Source of the DNA: Natrialba asiatica DSM 12278
GTDB lineage: Archaea; Halobacteriota; Halobacteria; Halobacteriales; Natrialbaceae
Length of the DNA stretch: 64,000 bases
Assembly: GCF_000337555.1 (NCBI RefSeq)
Contig: NZ_AOIO01000039.1
Location: forward strand, 70,948-134,947
Reading direction: 5' to 3'
The translations under genes and the position numbers were made by a program. The notes beneath the pieces are model-generated. The model saw only the letters and a list, made by a program, of their open reading frames with translations. It was not told the DNA's origin and did not search any database. Positions 37,618 to 46,230 of this stretch are shown one piece after another. The first letter of the stretch is position 1. Each line of letters starts with the position of its first letter.

Positions 37618-38540
37618 CGCGCCGTCACCTCCGCGCCCGTCGTGTACGACTGGAACACGTCCTCGAGCGATGCCTCCGTCGTCGAGAAGTCCCGCACCTC
37701 GACGCCGTGGTCTTCGAGTTCAGCGAGGACGGTCGTTTTCGAGCCGTCGACCTGGGCGGTGATCGTCGGCGGATCGCGGTCCTCGGCGGCGACGTTCGAA
37801 ACGGTCGGCAGCGACCGAACCGCCTGGAGGGCGTCGTCGTCGATCCGGTCGACGGTGACCCGAAGCGAGGTGCCGCCGCCGATGGAGTCGCGCAGCCCCT
37901 CGACGGAGTCGACGGCGACCATCTGGCCGTCCTGCAGGATGCCGACGCGGTCACAGACCGCCTCGACCTGCTCCATGCTGTGACTCGAGAAGAAGACGGT
38001 CGCGCCGCGAGCGTTCTCCTCGCGGACGATCTCGCGCATCTCGCGGGCACCGTTGGGGTCGAGCCCGGTGGAGGGTTCGTCGAGGATGAGCAGGTCCGGC
38101 TCGCCCACGAGCGCCATCGCGAGCATGAGCCGCTGGGCCATCCCCTTCGAGTAGCCGCCGGCCTTCCGGTCGATCGCGTCGGTCAGGCCGACCCGTTCGA
38201 GCAGCGCCTCCGGCTCGTCGTCGCTTCCTTTCGACTCGATGGCGAACTCGAGGTGCTGGCGGGCGGTGAGGCGGTCGTAAACTTGATAGCCTTCGGGGAG
38301 GACGCCGGTCCGCGAGCGAATCTCGCGGCTGTGGGCCTGAGCGTCGAGACCGAGGACCTCGACCCGTCCCGCAGTCGGCCGGATGAAATCGAGCACGACG
38401 TTGATCGTCGTCGACTTCCCTGCGCCGTTCGGACCGAGAAAGCCGAACACCTCGCCCTCGTGAACCTCGAAGGAGAGGGTATCGAGCGCGAGCGTCTGCC
38501 CGTAGGACTTCGTCAGTTCGTCGACGCGAAGTGCAGGCAT
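37614..38540 (-). CDS. ABC-2 family transporter ATP-binding protein
   Basis: A 308-aa ATPase of the CcmA/NosF/drug-exporter type. Seen: Walker A FLGPNGAGKSTT near residue 37, TGVLPEGYQVYDRLTARQHL after the Q-loop, signature GGYSKGMAQRLMLAMAL near 135, Walker B LLILDEPSTGLDP, and switch histidine FFSSHSMEQVE. A C-terminal extension of about 85 residues with paired DTVxx-like beta segments (RVTVDRIDDDALQAV, ITAQVDGSKTTVLAEL) is usual for this class. ATG 38540 (MPALRVDELTKSYG) is at the fold start; the 38597 frame adds 19 residues without support. It leads the two-gene operon. Confidence 0.9.
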   Translation of the reverse strand: MPALRVDELTKSYGQTLALDTLSFEVHEGEVFGFLGPNGAGKSTTINVVLDFIRPTAGRVEVLGLDAQAHSREIRSRTGVLPEGYQVYDRLTARQHLEFAIESKGSDDEPEALLERVGLTDAIDRKAGGYSKGMAQRLMLAMALVGEPDLLILDEPSTGLDPNGAREMREIVREENARGATVFFSSHSMEQVEAVCDRVGILQDGQMVAVDSVEGLRDSIGGGTSLRVTVDRIDDDALQAVRSLPTVSNVAAEDRDPPTITAQVDGSKTTVLAELEDHGVEVRDFSTTEASLEDVFQSYTTGAEVTAR

Positions 38541-38653
38541 GGCTGAGTCATCTCGGCGTTCACCGATAAGAGTTGCCACTTGGGGAGGATAATACACCCG
38601 AACATGGACGGTGAAGAAACCGATTCCGACTAGTCGTGATCGAACCGTCGAGT

Positions 38654-38923
38654 TCAGATCGAGTCGTCCGGCTCGTATTGCGCTTGGACGCGGTCAACTT
38701 CGGTCGCGTATCGTTCGCGCGTTTCCGCATCGTCGACCGGTTCGAGGTCCGATTCGGGAACGTCGGTCGCCGCAGTGACCGCAGGCCCCGTTCGAAGCGC
38801 CGTCGAGGATCGTTCGCGCTGGTGGTACTGCGATCCGTCCGGCGTCGCGTAGACGAGCGTGACGATGTTTCGCGCGCCGAAGTCGCGTTCGACCAGCCAG
38901 CACCGGACCGTCGGGTCAGACAT
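38654..38923 (-). CDS. conserved small haloarchaeal-type hypothetical protein
   Basis: An 89-aa soluble, acidic protein from ATG 38923 (MSDPTVRCWLVERDFGARNIVTLVYATPDGSQYHQRE). The first half looks like three beta-strands ending in a Tyr/His-containing turn; the second half is an acidic helix (DAETRERYATEVDRVQAQYEPDDSI). The charge pattern and codon use are like genuine neighbours. No function is recognised. It is divergent from the PH-like membrane protein gene, 212 bp apart, and lies 113 bp downstream of the ABC operon's promoter region. Confidence 0.6.
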   Translation of the reverse strand: MSDPTVRCWLVERDFGARNIVTLVYATPDGSQYHQRERSSTALRTGPAVTAATDVPESDLEPVDDAETRERYATEVDRVQAQYEPDDSI

Positions 38924-39135
38924 ACCCGGGAATTGCGGCCGGACCACCGAGAAAGTATCGCGTCGCTTCCGGGTGCCGGGCCAGCGCAGCCAGCCGTCGC
39001 GTGGCCGTCCGGTCGGCGTTCGCACACACAGCAGAACGCCCCAGCGTACTTGACCCCCGGCGGTGCACTCTGGGGCAACGACTCACGACGACCGCGAGCC
39101 AGCGCCCGCCCGATGCGGCTCACCTTCCGATTCAG

Positions 39136-39879
39136 ATGGCTGTCAACTGGACACACCACGTCGACGCCTTGCACTACGACGGCGAAGCCGAACAGCGGCG
39201 ACTCGAACTCGAAACCGCGACGATCGTCGTCACGAGCCACCGCGTTCTCGCGTTCGATCGCTCCAGTCGCTCACGCCTACCAGGGACGCACCCCTATCGT
39301 CACGTCGACCGCCCGAACGTCCAACACGTCACCGTCAGCCAAAGCGGATCGACGAGACACCTGCTCCGGAGCCTCCTGACCGGCGCGATCGGACTCACGC
39401 TGCTTACCACCGCGGCAGTCGTCTCCTTCGGCGAGTTGGTTCCCGAACTCGAACTGGACGGAACAGCCGCCAGAGACAGGGCGGGAACGGCAACCGACGC
39501 CGGAGATGCCGCCGGAACGACTGCGGCTGTCGACAGCACGTTCGAGACACTCGGGGTACTGTTCCAGATACTCGATACCGGCGTCCTCGTTGGCGGCATC
39601 CTCTCGCTCGCGCTTGCCGCCGTCTTCGCCGGGCTCTACATCCGCTCACGATCGAGGCAACTCGTCCTCCAAGTCGCCGGCGGTGACGACATCGCCGTTC
39701 CGCTCGGCGAGACTGACGACGCTGCCCCGATCACGCTCAGTCTCAGCGAGGCCATTCAGCCGGGTCCGACGGCCGATCAGCGTTCGCCGGCCGAGAGAGC
39801 CGAGTTCAGCCGGTCCTCGGAGTCGGGCGAATCCCACCCGCGGGGCGACCGCTGGCGCGGTCGCGATGAGTCAGGCTGA
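39136..39879 (+). CDS. membrane protein with N-terminal PH-like domain
   Basis: A 247-aa protein. Residues 1-65 form a small beta-rich segment ([36 protein letters not shown]) typical of bacterial/archaeal PH-like domains; two hydrophobic helices follow (about residues 78-97 and 150-172), separated by an Ala/Thr/Asp-rich extracytoplasmic loop, then a second strand-rich segment ([18 protein letters not shown]) and a disordered Ser/Arg tail. ATG 39136 is used because the earlier frame (39001) is basic and unlike a signal. Function unknown. It stands 26 bp before uvrC on the same strand and may share its transcript. Confidence 0.6.
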   Translation: MAVNWTHHVDALHYDGEAEQRRLELETATIVVTSHRVLAFDRSSRSRLPGTHPYRHVDRPNVQHVTVSQSGSTRHLLRSLLTGAIGLTLLTTAAVVSFGELVPELELDGTAARDRAGTATDAGDAAGTTAAVDSTFETLGVLFQILDTGVLVGGILSLALAAVFAGLYIRSRSRQLVLQVAGGDDIAVPLGETDDAAPITLSLSEAIQPGPTADQRSPAERAEFSRSSESGESHPRGDRWRGRDESG

Positions 39880-39905
39880 AAGCCGTCGACGCCTTAGGAC
39901 CGGTG

Positions 39906-41687
39906 ATGAACGCTGACGGGGTTCGCGACCGCGCGCGATCGCTGCCGCGTGAGCCCGGCGTCTACCAGTTCCGGGCCGACGGAACGACGCTCTACGTCGG
40001 CAAAGCCGTCGACCTCCGGAGTCGCGTCGGCTCCTACGCCGACCCGCGGAGCGCGCGCATCCGACGGATGGTCGACCGCGCCGACGGGATCGAAATCGCC
40101 GTCACCGACACCGAGACGCAGGCGCTCTTGCTCGAGGCCAACCTGATCAAGCGCCACCAGCCCCGCTACAACGTCCGGCTCAAGGACGACAAGTCCTACC
40201 CGATGGTACAGTTGACCGACCACCCGGCCCCGCGGATCGAGATCACCCGCGATCCCGACGGCGAGGCACAAGGCACTGCCAGCGGGCCGACCGTGTTCGG
40301 CCCCTACACGAACAAGCGACAGGTCGAAACCGTCGTGAAAGCCCTCCGGGAAACCTACGGCGTCCGCGGCTGTTCGGACCACAAGTACGCAAACAGGGAT
40401 CGGCCCTGTCTCGACCACGAGATGGGACTCTGCACCGCCCCCTGCACCCGCGAAATCGAACTCGAGGACTACGTCGCGGACGTGACGGCGGTCGAGCGCT
40501 TCTTCGAGGGCGAGGCGGGCATTCTCACCGATCCGCTGCGCCGGGAGATGGAGGCCGCCGCCCAGGAGCGGAACTTCGAGCGCGCGGCGAACCTCCGCGA
40601 CCGGCTCGAGACCGTCGAGGCCTTCCACGGCGAAGGCGGCGAGGCGGTCCAGTCGGTCGGCGACGAGCGCGCGGTCGACGTACTCGGCGTCGCGATCGAA
40701 GGCGAGGACGCAACCGTCGCCCGCCTGCGAGCCGAGGACGGCAAACTCGTGGATCGAGAGCGCCACACGCTCGACGCACCCGGCGCGGCCGCGACGGGAG
40801 CAGGAGAAATCGAACGGGGCGGCGTCCCCGCCGTCCTCGCCGCATTCATCGTCCAGTACTACGCCGAACGCGACCTGCCCGACGCGCTCCTCCTCCCCGA
40901 GCGCCACGGCGACGAGGAGGTCGCCGCCTGGCTCGACGCCGAGACCGTCTCCGTTCGGGTTCCGGGGGCCGGCCGCGAGGCCAAACTCGTCGATCTCGCG
41001 CTCAAGAACGCCCGCCGGAACGTCGGCCGCCGCGACGAGTGTGGCATGCTCGCCGACGCGCTCGAACTCGATGTCTCCCGGCGGATCGAAGGGTTCGACG
41101 TGAGCCACGCTCAGGGAACGTCAGCAGTGGGAAGCAACGTCACGTTCGTCGACGGAAGCGCCGAGAAGGCAGATTATCGCCGGAAGAAACTGCGAGACCA
41201 AAACGACGACTACGATAACATGCACGCGCTGCTCGCGTGGCGCGCCCGCCGCGCCGTCGAGGGACGGGACGATCGGTCCGACCCCGATCTCCTGCTGATC
41301 GACGGCGGCGAGGGCCAGCTCGAGGCCGCCCGCGACGCGCTCGACGAGGTCGGCTGGGACGTGCCCGCCGTCGCGCTCGCGAAGGCCGAGGAGACGGTCA
41401 TCACGCCGGACCGGCAGTTCTCCTGGCCCGCGGACGCGCCGCACCTGCACCTCCTGCAGCGAGTTCGCGACGAGTCCCACCGCTTTGCCGTGCAGTACCA
41501 CCAGACGCTGCGCGACGACGTGTCGACGGTGCTCGATGACGTGCCCGGAATCGGCCCCGAAACGCGAAAGCGGCTCCTCGGGCGGTTCGGCAGCGTCGAG
41601 AACGTCCGCGAGGCGACCGTAGCGGACTTGCAAAGTGTTTCGGGCGTCGGCGAGAAGACGGCACGGACGGTCAAGGAGCGGCTGTGA
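39906..41687 (+). CDS. uvrC: excinuclease ABC subunit C
   Basis: A 593-aa dual-incision nuclease of nucleotide excision repair, cutting on both sides of a lesion held by UvrB. Seen: N-terminal GIY-YIG nuclease ([30 protein letters not shown]), the cysteine-containing [25 protein letters not shown] region, a UVR motif ([27 protein letters not shown]) near residues 205-235, RNaseH-like EndoV domain ([32 protein letters not shown]), and a C-terminal HhH pair ([26 protein letters not shown]). ATG 39906 follows a GTG at 39903. UvrB is encoded 6 kb downstream on the opposite strand; UvrA is outside the window. Confidence 0.95.
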   Translation: MNADGVRDRARSLPREPGVYQFRADGTTLYVGKAVDLRSRVGSYADPRSARIRRMVDRADGIEIAVTDTETQALLLEANLIKRHQPRYNVRLKDDKSYPMVQLTDHPAPRIEITRDPDGEAQGTASGPTVFGPYTNKRQVETVVKALRETYGVRGCSDHKYANRDRPCLDHEMGLCTAPCTREIELEDYVADVTAVERFFEGEAGILTDPLRREMEAAAQERNFERAANLRDRLETVEAFHGEGGEAVQSVGDERAVDVLGVAIEGEDATVARLRAEDGKLVDRERHTLDAPGAAATGAGEIERGGVPAVLAAFIVQYYAERDLPDALLLPERHGDEEVAAWLDAETVSVRVPGAGREAKLVDLALKNARRNVGRRDECGMLADALELDVSRRIEGFDVSHAQGTSAVGSNVTFVDGSAEKADYRRKKLRDQNDDYDNMHALLAWRARRAVEGRDDRSDPDLLLIDGGEGQLEAARDALDEVGWDVPAVALAKAEETVITPDRQFSWPADAPHLHLLQRVRDESHRFAVQYHQTLRDDVSTVLDDVPGIGPETRKRLLGRFGSVENVREATVADLQSVSGVGEKTARTVKERL

Positions 41688-42077
41688 TGTAGCGTCGACC
41701 GATGACTTCTGTCGGGAGCGCTCCGCCGGAAGCGCACGTATAGATCGGATCGGTGTCACCGACACTCGATCGTTTCACTCTAACGGCTCTGTTGAACTCC
41801 TAAATGCATGATGGGGTTTCGTACCCGCACCGAATAGAATGCGCGTATGCAGCACTGGGATTAGTTCAAATAAGCTCCAATCGAATCGGTAGAGGTAGAC
41901 CGTGTAACTATCAATCTCGTCGGTGTTTCCGTAGCCGTCTCGATTCCGTGATCGTCAGTCCGTACCGGAAGGGATGCAGGGGCAGCTAGCCGACTACCCT
42001 TACTAGAAAATTTCGGGTGAAATTACAGTTGCGGGAGATATGGGGACGGTTAAATTGGGGGCGGCGGCTTGGTAGGT
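41688..42077. other. 390-bp AT-richer spacer, possible mobile-element remnant
   Basis: No gene of merit lies here. At about 41783 the sequence CGGCTCTGTTGAACTCCT resembles the end motif seen in some IS6-like elements, but no transposase and no matching inverted end are present. Base composition is lower in GC than the flanks. A TATA-like GTTAAAT at 42049-42055, about 26 nt before 42078, is the likely aminopeptidase promoter. Confidence 0.3.
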
Positions 42078-43163
42078 ATGGACGAACGAGTTCGGGAGCA
42101 CGCCGCGGTGCTCGTCGAATGGAGCGGGAGCATTAAGGCGGGTGACGATGTCGTCATCGCGGTCGGTGAGGGCGCACACGAACTCGGCGTGGCCGTCGCC
42201 GAGAAACTCGGGGCTGTCGGTGCCCATCCAGTCACAACGTACGTCTCAGACGAAATAGAACGAGCGTATCTCCGCGCTCATGACCGTGATTTCGACGAAA
42301 CCCCGGCCCACGAACTCGCACTCTACGAGGAAACCGACTCAGTACTCCTTCTCGTCGGGTCGCGGAATACGACTACCTTCGCGGACGTCCCCCAAGAGGT
42401 CCGCCACGCCTGGCCGACCGAGCCGGTTCGCGAAGCCTGGCTGGCGACTGACTGGGTGAAGACCGTCCATCCAACTCGGGCCCACGCACAGCAGGCCGGG
42501 ATGACTTACGAGGCGTATCAGGACTTCGTTTACGACGCCGTGCTCCGCGACTGGGAGGCCTTCGCCGATGAGATGGCAGAGTTAAAGACCCTGCTCGACG
42601 CTGGCAGTGAGGTGCGAATTGTGAAGGGCATGGACGGCACGGACATCACGATGTCTATTGAGGGTCGCAAGGCCGTCATCGGCGATGGTTCCGTCAATCT
42701 CCCGAGCGGCGAGGTGTACACCGTTCCCTCTCATACGACCGGCGAGGTATACTTCGACGTCCCGATGACCGTTCAGGGTCGACGCGTCCAGGGCGTCCGA
42801 CTCCGCTTCGAAGACGGCGAGGTCGTCAACCACGCGGCTGAGACGGGTGAGACTGCGCTTGGAGAACTACTCGAGACCGACGCGGGTGCCCGACGACTAG
42901 GTGAACTCGGTGTTGGGATGAACCGTGGTATCGACCGCTTCACTGACAACGTTCTCTTCGACGAAAAGATGGGCGGCACTGTCCACCTTGCGGTCGGGAG
43001 CGCTTACAACGAATGCCTTCCCGATGGCGAAACGGGCAATCAGAGCGCTATTCACACCGATCTTATCACCGACATGACCCGCGGGGAGACCCGGCTGGAG
43101 GTCGACGGAGAGGTCATCCAGTGCAACGGGACGTTTCGCTGGGAGGAAGGCTTCGATGGTTAG
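42078..43163 (+). CDS. M29-family metallo-aminopeptidase (AmpS/PepS type)
   Basis: A 361-aa leucyl-type aminopeptidase with a two-metal site. Seen: N-terminal DDVVIAVGEGAHELGVAVAEKL, the EVRIVKGMDGTDITMSIEGRKAV segment, LPSGEVYTVPSHTTGEVYFDVPM (first metal-ligand glutamate), GELGVGMNRGI and the C-terminal MGGTVHLAVGSAYNE, NQSAIHTDLITDM motif with the His-x-Asp ligands. Length is slightly below the 370-410 usual. ATG 42078 is supported by the TATA 26 nt upstream; an in-frame TTG at 42069 is unlikely. Codon use has more T-ending triplets than neighbours and both flanks are long spacers, suggesting a separately acquired segment. Confidence 0.85.
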   Translation: MDERVREHAAVLVEWSGSIKAGDDVVIAVGEGAHELGVAVAEKLGAVGAHPVTTYVSDEIERAYLRAHDRDFDETPAHELALYEETDSVLLLVGSRNTTTFADVPQEVRHAWPTEPVREAWLATDWVKTVHPTRAHAQQAGMTYEAYQDFVYDAVLRDWEAFADEMAELKTLLDAGSEVRIVKGMDGTDITMSIEGRKAVIGDGSVNLPSGEVYTVPSHTTGEVYFDVPMTVQGRRVQGVRLRFEDGEVVNHAAETGETALGELLETDAGARRLGELGVGMNRGIDRFTDNVLFDEKMGGTVHLAVGSAYNECLPDGETGNQSAIHTDLITDMTRGETRLEVDGEVIQCNGTFRWEEGFDG

Positions 43164-43487
43164 TGGCCAGCGAGGAACCGCACTAGTTCAGGTCAGAGTC
43201 GGGGTATAGATTCGGGAGACGTGACGGCATCGGGAGAATCACTATGTTTCAGGATAGAGTGAGTGGTTCGACTACCTTCGAACCGGCTGATTGAGCCAAC
43301 TTGATCTGAACCGGACACACGTATCACGCTGAATCTATCCCCTGTATTCAGCAGACCGTTCCTATCAATCGTCAATGATTTCAACGGAGTCACTCGAGCG
43401 AAGGATCCGCGGCTCTTGGAGCTCAAATCAATGAAGGGCGGGCAATCACAGTACCTTTTAAATCATGATACCATGAACCACAGTAGC
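43164..43487. other. 324-bp spacer with NhaC promoter at its right end
   Basis: A minus-strand 77-codon frame (43426-43193) is basic and Ser-rich and is not credible as a gene. The composition is AT-richer than the flanks. TTTTAAAT at 43457-43463 lies about 27 nt before ATG 43488 and is the probable antiporter TATA. Nothing else is recognised. Confidence 0.4.
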
Positions 43488-45161
43488 ATGACATCAGAAT
43501 TCGGTGCGCTATCGCTGGTACCACCGCTGCTCGCGATCGCGCTCGCTATCGTCACCCGACGGGCGCTGCTGTCGTTGTTCATCGGCATCTGGGCGGGCGG
43601 CGCGATCATCGCAGCGGACGGCGCGGAGACCGCACTCGAGTTCGTTGCCGTCCCGTTCGTGGCCGTCGTGGAAGCGTTCGGGTGGATCGTCGCCTCCTAC
43701 GGAGACGATACGTTCCACGCCGAGATCATCGCGTTCACGTTCCTGCTGGGTGCCGGCATCGCGCTCGTCTGGCGGATGGGCGGCTCGGTCGCCGTCGCTC
43801 AGGCTGCCACCACGAGAGTCGACTCGCACCGCCGGGTCGGGCTGGCCGCGTGGCTGCTCGGGCTGGTGTGGTTCTTCGACGACTACGCAAACACCGCCAT
43901 CGTCGGCTCGGCCGTCAAGGATATCGCCGACGAGGTTCGGATGTCGCGCGAAAAGCTGGCGTACATCTTAGACTCGACCGCCGCACCGGTTGCAACGTTC
44001 GGCATCTCGAGCTGGGTCGCGTTTCAGATCGGCCTCATTCAGGACGTCTACGACTCCGAGACGATCAGCGGGGAGACCCCCTCGGCCGTCGGGACGTTCC
44101 TCTGGTCGATCCCGTTCAACGTCTACTGTCTGCTGGCCCTGTTGATGGTGCTTATCATCGTGCTAACCCGGCGGGACTTCGGCGAGATGCTCGACGCCGA
44201 AACGCGCGCACAGCGAACGGGGAAGGTGACCCGGGAGGACGCCACCCCGCTCCAGAGCATGAAGGAGGATCTCGGCGAGCCCGCCGTCGACGACCCGCTG
44301 CTCCGGACGTTCGTCGTCCCGGTAGCCGTCCTCGTCACCGTCGTCATCGGCGGAGCGACGATCACCGGCTTCCAGGCCGCTGGCGTGACGCCCGGAGAGG
44401 TCCTCTCGGAGACCGGCGCGCTCATCGACCTGATCGACAACACGGATTTCACCGGCGCGCTCGTCTGGGGCTCGTTCTCGATGGTCGCGACGGCCGTCGC
44501 GATGGCGCTGTACGACGACGTGCTCACCCTCGAGGAGTCGATGGAGACCATCTTCGACGGCTTCGGGATCATGCTCACCGCCGTCAGTATCCTCGTGATG
44601 GCGTGGTCGATCGGCACCGTCGCCGAGGTTCTCGAAACCGGCCGGTACGTGACGGCCCTCGCCGAGGGGATCGTCACTCCCACGTTGCTTCCGGTCGTCG
44701 TGTTGCTGTCGACGGGAATCATCGCCTTCTCGATCGGAACGTCCTGGGGGACGATGGGCATCGTGACGCCCATCGCGGTGCCGATGGCCTACGAGATCGG
44801 GAGCGGATCGCCGGAACTGCTGTCGGTCGCCGTCGGCGCGATTTTCTCCGGGGCGATCTTCGGCGACCACTGCTCGCCGATCTCCGACACTACCATCCTC
44901 TCGTCGACGTTCGCCGGTGCCGACCACATCGACCACGTCCGCACGCAACTGTACTACGCCCTCACCGTGCTCGCCGTCTCCATCGTCGTCTACCTCCTGT
45001 ACGGACTCTTCGGCCTCTCCCCGTTCGTTCTGGTTCCGATCGGTGCGGTCGTGCTCGTCGGACTCGTCTACGCCCTCTCGGAACTCGACGCCGCCCGCAA
45101 GAACCTCGTCGCAAAACCGTTCGCCGGCGCGGGAGAGCGCGACGTTCCGAGCGACGACTGA
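43488..45161 (+). CDS. nhaC: NhaC-family Na+/H+ antiporter
   Basis: A 557-aa integral membrane protein with about 11-12 helices. NhaC-type markers are VWFFDDYANTAIVGSAVKDI near residue 125-145, AYILDSTAAPVATFGISSWVAFQIG, SIGTSWGTMGIVTPIA and IFGDHCSPISDTTILSST near the C-terminal third; the paired Asp in FFDDYAN and the HCSPISDT loop are conserved in the family. It should expel Na+ for protons, important in a salt-in halophile, though some members carry malate/lactate or other solutes. The TATA at 43457-43463 supports ATG 43488 as a leaderless start, over 43473 or 43416. It is followed 88 bp later by the SUI1 gene. Confidence 0.88.
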   Translation: MTSEFGALSLVPPLLAIALAIVTRRALLSLFIGIWAGGAIIAADGAETALEFVAVPFVAVVEAFGWIVASYGDDTFHAEIIAFTFLLGAGIALVWRMGGSVAVAQAATTRVDSHRRVGLAAWLLGLVWFFDDYANTAIVGSAVKDIADEVRMSREKLAYILDSTAAPVATFGISSWVAFQIGLIQDVYDSETISGETPSAVGTFLWSIPFNVYCLLALLMVLIIVLTRRDFGEMLDAETRAQRTGKVTREDATPLQSMKEDLGEPAVDDPLLRTFVVPVAVLVTVVIGGATITGFQAAGVTPGEVLSETGALIDLIDNTDFTGALVWGSFSMVATAVAMALYDDVLTLEESMETIFDGFGIMLTAVSILVMAWSIGTVAEVLETGRYVTALAEGIVTPTLLPVVVLLSTGIIAFSIGTSWGTMGIVTPIAVPMAYEIGSGSPELLSVAVGAIFSGAIFGDHCSPISDTTILSSTFAGADHIDHVRTQLYYALTVLAVSIVVYLLYGLFGLSPFVLVPIGAVVLVGLVYALSELDAARKNLVAKPFAGAGERDVPSDD

Positions 45162-45249
45162 GCCGCGGTCGATCCCGCTCGACGCTCGAAACGAGTCGGA
45201 AAACCGGACAATGGACATTTCTATGCCCTTCGCGAGCGTAGTTACTCCC

Positions 45250-45546
45250 GTGTCTAACGACGACCCGCTCGACGACCTGCTCGACGAACTCGACAGCCAA
45301 AGCGACCTCGAAACGGCGGAACAAGTCCTCTCGATCCGCATGGAAGAACGACGCTACGGAAAACCGGTGACGATCGTCGAGGGCTTCGACCTCTCCGAGT
45401 CCGAGATCGAATCGATCGCTTCCGACCTCAAGTCGTCGCTCGGAACCGGCGGGACCGTCGACGAGGGCCGTATCGAACTCCAGGGCGACCACCGCGACAG
45501 AGTGCCGGACCTACTTCGCGACCGCGGCTTCGACGTCCAAACGTAA
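45250..45546 (+). CDS. SUI1/eIF1-family translation factor
   Basis: A 98-aa protein, the length of the archaeal SUI1 family. After a short acidic N terminus (NDDPLDDLLDELDSQSDLETAEQVL), the eIF1 fold follows: SIRMEERRYGKPVTIVEGFD, then SLGTGGTVDEGRIELQGDHRDRVPDLLRDRGF, which matches the conserved GCGGTV-type core and closing helix. eIF1 members monitor start-codon choice; haloarchaea generally have two, and this acidic one may be the less typical paralogue. The GTG at 45250 is favoured because the family N terminus begins there; ATG at 45226 adds eight residues. Confidence 0.8.
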   Translation: MSNDDPLDDLLDELDSQSDLETAEQVLSIRMEERRYGKPVTIVEGFDLSESEIESIASDLKSSLGTGGTVDEGRIELQGDHRDRVPDLLRDRGFDVQT

Positions 45547-45613
45547 CGCGAGTTGCACCGGTCCAAATCGAGTTGCGAGTACAACTTTGTGCACTGCTGT
45601 CGTGGCTCATACT

Positions 45614-46096
45614 ATGGAGATTCGCCCGGCAACCGCCGACGACCGCAGCGCCATCCGCGAAGTCGCTCGCGACACCTGGCACGACACCTACGACGACCTT
45701 GCGAGCGACGTCATCGACGACACCGTCGACGACTGGTACGATGACGACGAACTCGAGCGCGCGCTTTCGAAGCCCGGAACCGCCGTCCTCGTCGCCGAAA
45801 CCGATGCCGGCGTCGTCGGCTTCACTCACGGCGTCGTCCAGGACGATGAAGGCGACGTCCTCCGAATGTACGTTCACCCGGATCACCAGCGCGAGGGCGT
45901 CGGAACTGCACTGCACGAGCGACTGCGCGACGATCTCGCGGACTTCAACATGAACCGCATGCGAGCGATCGACCTCGCCTCGAACGCGACCGGACGCGCC
46001 TTCTACGAAGAACTCGGTTTCGAAGAAACGGATACCGGGACAGTCGAGTTAGGCGGCGAAGCGCACGAAGAAGTCGTCTATACGCTGTCGTTGTAG
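45614..46096 (+). CDS. GNAT-family N-acetyltransferase
   Basis: A 160-aa Gcn5-related acetyltransferase. Seen: MEIRPATADDRSAIREVARDTW, the acidic beta2-beta3 region, VLRMYVHPDHQREGVGTALHERL holding the acetyl-CoA-binding R/Q-x-x-G-x-G/A loop (QREGVG), and a closing ASNATGRAFYEELGFEE typical of motif B. Substrate unknown; such small GNATs acetylate amines, peptides or antibiotics. ATG 45614 starts at the first strand. A short stem GACGG-TCG-CCGTC (46099-46111) follows the stop. Confidence 0.85.
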   Translation: MEIRPATADDRSAIREVARDTWHDTYDDLASDVIDDTVDDWYDDDELERALSKPGTAVLVAETDAGVVGFTHGVVQDDEGDVLRMYVHPDHQREGVGTALHERLRDDLADFNMNRMRAIDLASNATGRAFYEELGFEETDTGTVELGGEAHEEVVYTLSL

Positions 46097-46165
46097 GCGA
46101 CGGTCGCCGTCTCACCTACCCCTGCGCATCATCGGCGACCAGCGGCAGGTATTTATGCCATAGTG

Positions 46166-46191
46166 CTAAAGATATTTTTAGAGATGTCTAA
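46166..46191 (+). promoter_or_regulatory. metal-type operator variant upstream of the heavy-metal exporter
   Basis: TTAGA-GATG-TCTAA (46178-46191) is a perfect inverted repeat with the same 4-nt spacing as the two iron-type boxes but with A instead of G at the inner arm end. An overlapping inverted repeat CTAAA/TTTAG spans 46166-46181. A TATA-like ATTTATG at 46151-46157 precedes the box. The exporter's GTG start (46231) lies 39 nt further on. A manganese-responsive regulator site is the natural hypothesis. Confidence 0.55.
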
Positions 46192-46230
46192 TGATCGTGC
46201 CGTCGGATCGCAGGTTCCGAGTGAGAACTC

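Noticed and set aside
41780..42000. Complete insertion sequence or MITE
   Set aside because: Only one IS-like end motif is visible, without an inverted partner, target duplication or transposase.
43193..43426. 77-codon minus-strand frame before nhaC
   Set aside because: Basic, Ser-rich sequence, no promoter or family resemblance; treated as non-coding.
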